Shown here: piece by piece, positions 16,939-17,156 of the stretch
Numbering within the stretch: the stretch's first letter is position 1
How the letters are laid out: each line of letters starts with the position of its first letter
NCBI GenBank assembly: GCA_017629455.1
Contig: JAGBXE010000264.1
Location: 1 to 17,156 of the forward strand
Reading direction: 5' to 3'
From: Kiritimatiellia bacterium
Lineage (GTDB): Bacteria > Verrucomicrobiota > Kiritimatiellia > RFP12 > UBA1067
Length of the DNA stretch: 17,156 nucleotides
Translations under genes and position numbers: made by a program
The notes under the pieces: model-generated
The model's database searches: none
What the model was told of the DNA's origin: nothing
What the model saw: only the letters and a program-made list of their open reading frames with translations

Positions 16939-17156
16939 TTATTCAACGACAAGAACAGACCCCATAGGTCTCACACGATAGCGGATGATGACGCAGCCGC
17001 TACCGCCATTACCGCCCGGCGAGTAACTATCGCCCGTCGCCGCGCCGCCGCCGCCGCCGCCGCCAAGACCGTCGGTACCGTCCTCACCGGGATATGTCTC
17101 AGTATTAGCTCTTTGTCCGCCGCCGCGTCCGCCGCCACCCAAACCACCTTTAGCAA
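16939..17156 (-). CDS. Gly-rich surface-type protein, C-terminal fragment
   Basis: Open from the right edge to TAA at 16941-16939; only the last 72 codons or so are visible and the start lies outside the window. The sequence is extremely Gly-rich (GGGGRGGG, GLGGGGGGGAATG, GGNGGSG) and ends GGSGCVIIRYRV followed by a short tail, MGSVLVVE. Gly-rich stretches closing in GGSG-x-V-I-I-R-Y occur at the C-terminal ends of large secreted repeat proteins and tail-fibre-like proteins. I infer an extracellular or cell-surface structural protein, possibly adhesive. It lies directly upstream of the glycosidase genes in the same direction and probably shares their transcript. Confidence 0.8.
   Translation of the reverse strand, partial: AKGGLGGGGRGGGQRANTETYPGEDGTDGLGGGGGGGAATGDSYSPGGNGGSGCVIIRYRVRPMGSVLVVE
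17044..17064. repeat. Seven-copy GCC trinucleotide repeat
   Basis: Seven tandem GCC units on the plus strand encode seven consecutive Gly (GGC) codons in the Gly-rich protein. Pure codon repeats of this kind can gain or lose units by replication slippage while keeping frame, since the unit is three bases. Confidence 0.9.

Noticed and set aside
17044..17064. Trinucleotide tract as a CRISPR or mobile-element repeat
   Set aside because: It is an in-frame run of Gly codons in a Gly-rich protein with no spacers or terminal inverted repeats. No CRISPR array, transposase, integrase, tRNA or rRNA was seen anywhere in the window.

Overview
The window looks like the chromosome of an anaerobic, polysaccharide-degrading bacterium of the PVC group (Kiritimatiellota, Lentisphaerota or Verrucomicrobiota). 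This is inferred from the kinds of genes present: a Tat-exported Gfo/Idh/MocA oxidoreductase with a lipobox, very large secreted glycosidases with CBM9-like domains, a Gly-rich surface protein ending GGSGCVIIRY, and a tiny lipoprotein. There is no rRNA, tRNA or marker gene to fix the taxon. Every gene I can support lies on the minus strand, so the window reads right to left. By eye the glycosidase block (about 6.6-17.2 kb) is richer in G+C than the left third.

Right block (17156 to 6637): a tight run of five genes with gaps of 12 to 43 bases. In order they are the C-terminus of a Gly-rich protein, a 1401-residue multidomain GH42-like protein, a secreted TIM-barrel glycosidase-like protein, an SGNH esterase ORF and a secreted GH42 beta-galactosidase. 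The TIM-barrel and SGNH ORFs are in the same frame and separated only by one TAG that falls inside a continuous beta-sandwich domain, so they look like one roughly 1338-residue glycosidase-esterase split by an amber codon. The set reads as an operon for binding, deacylating and cutting a galactose-containing glycan outside the cytoplasm. No transporter is seen in the window.

Middle block (6636 to 3449): gdhA (NADP-type glutamate dehydrogenase) followed by a GAF-AAA+-Fis sigma-54 activator. Upstream of gdhA is a consensus -24/-12 promoter (TGGCACG-N4-TTGCA). Further upstream are two 17-bp palindromes (TTTAC-N7-GTAAA) with centres 32 bp apart, about three helical turns. This looks like a complete sigma-54 circuit in which the activator, encoded downstream of gdhA, drives gdhA and probably itself. 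A 13-bp inverted repeat covers the activator's start codon and contains a 10-codon leader ORF that overlaps that start.

Left block (3397 to 1): a probable sigma-70 promoter, then a membrane-anchored coiled-coil protein, a small lipoprotein and an RluA-type pseudouridine synthase, apparently one operon. These are followed by an extended -10 promoter and a Tat/lipobox Gfo/Idh/MocA oxidoreductase that runs off the left edge. No stretch longer than 300 bases is without a gene.
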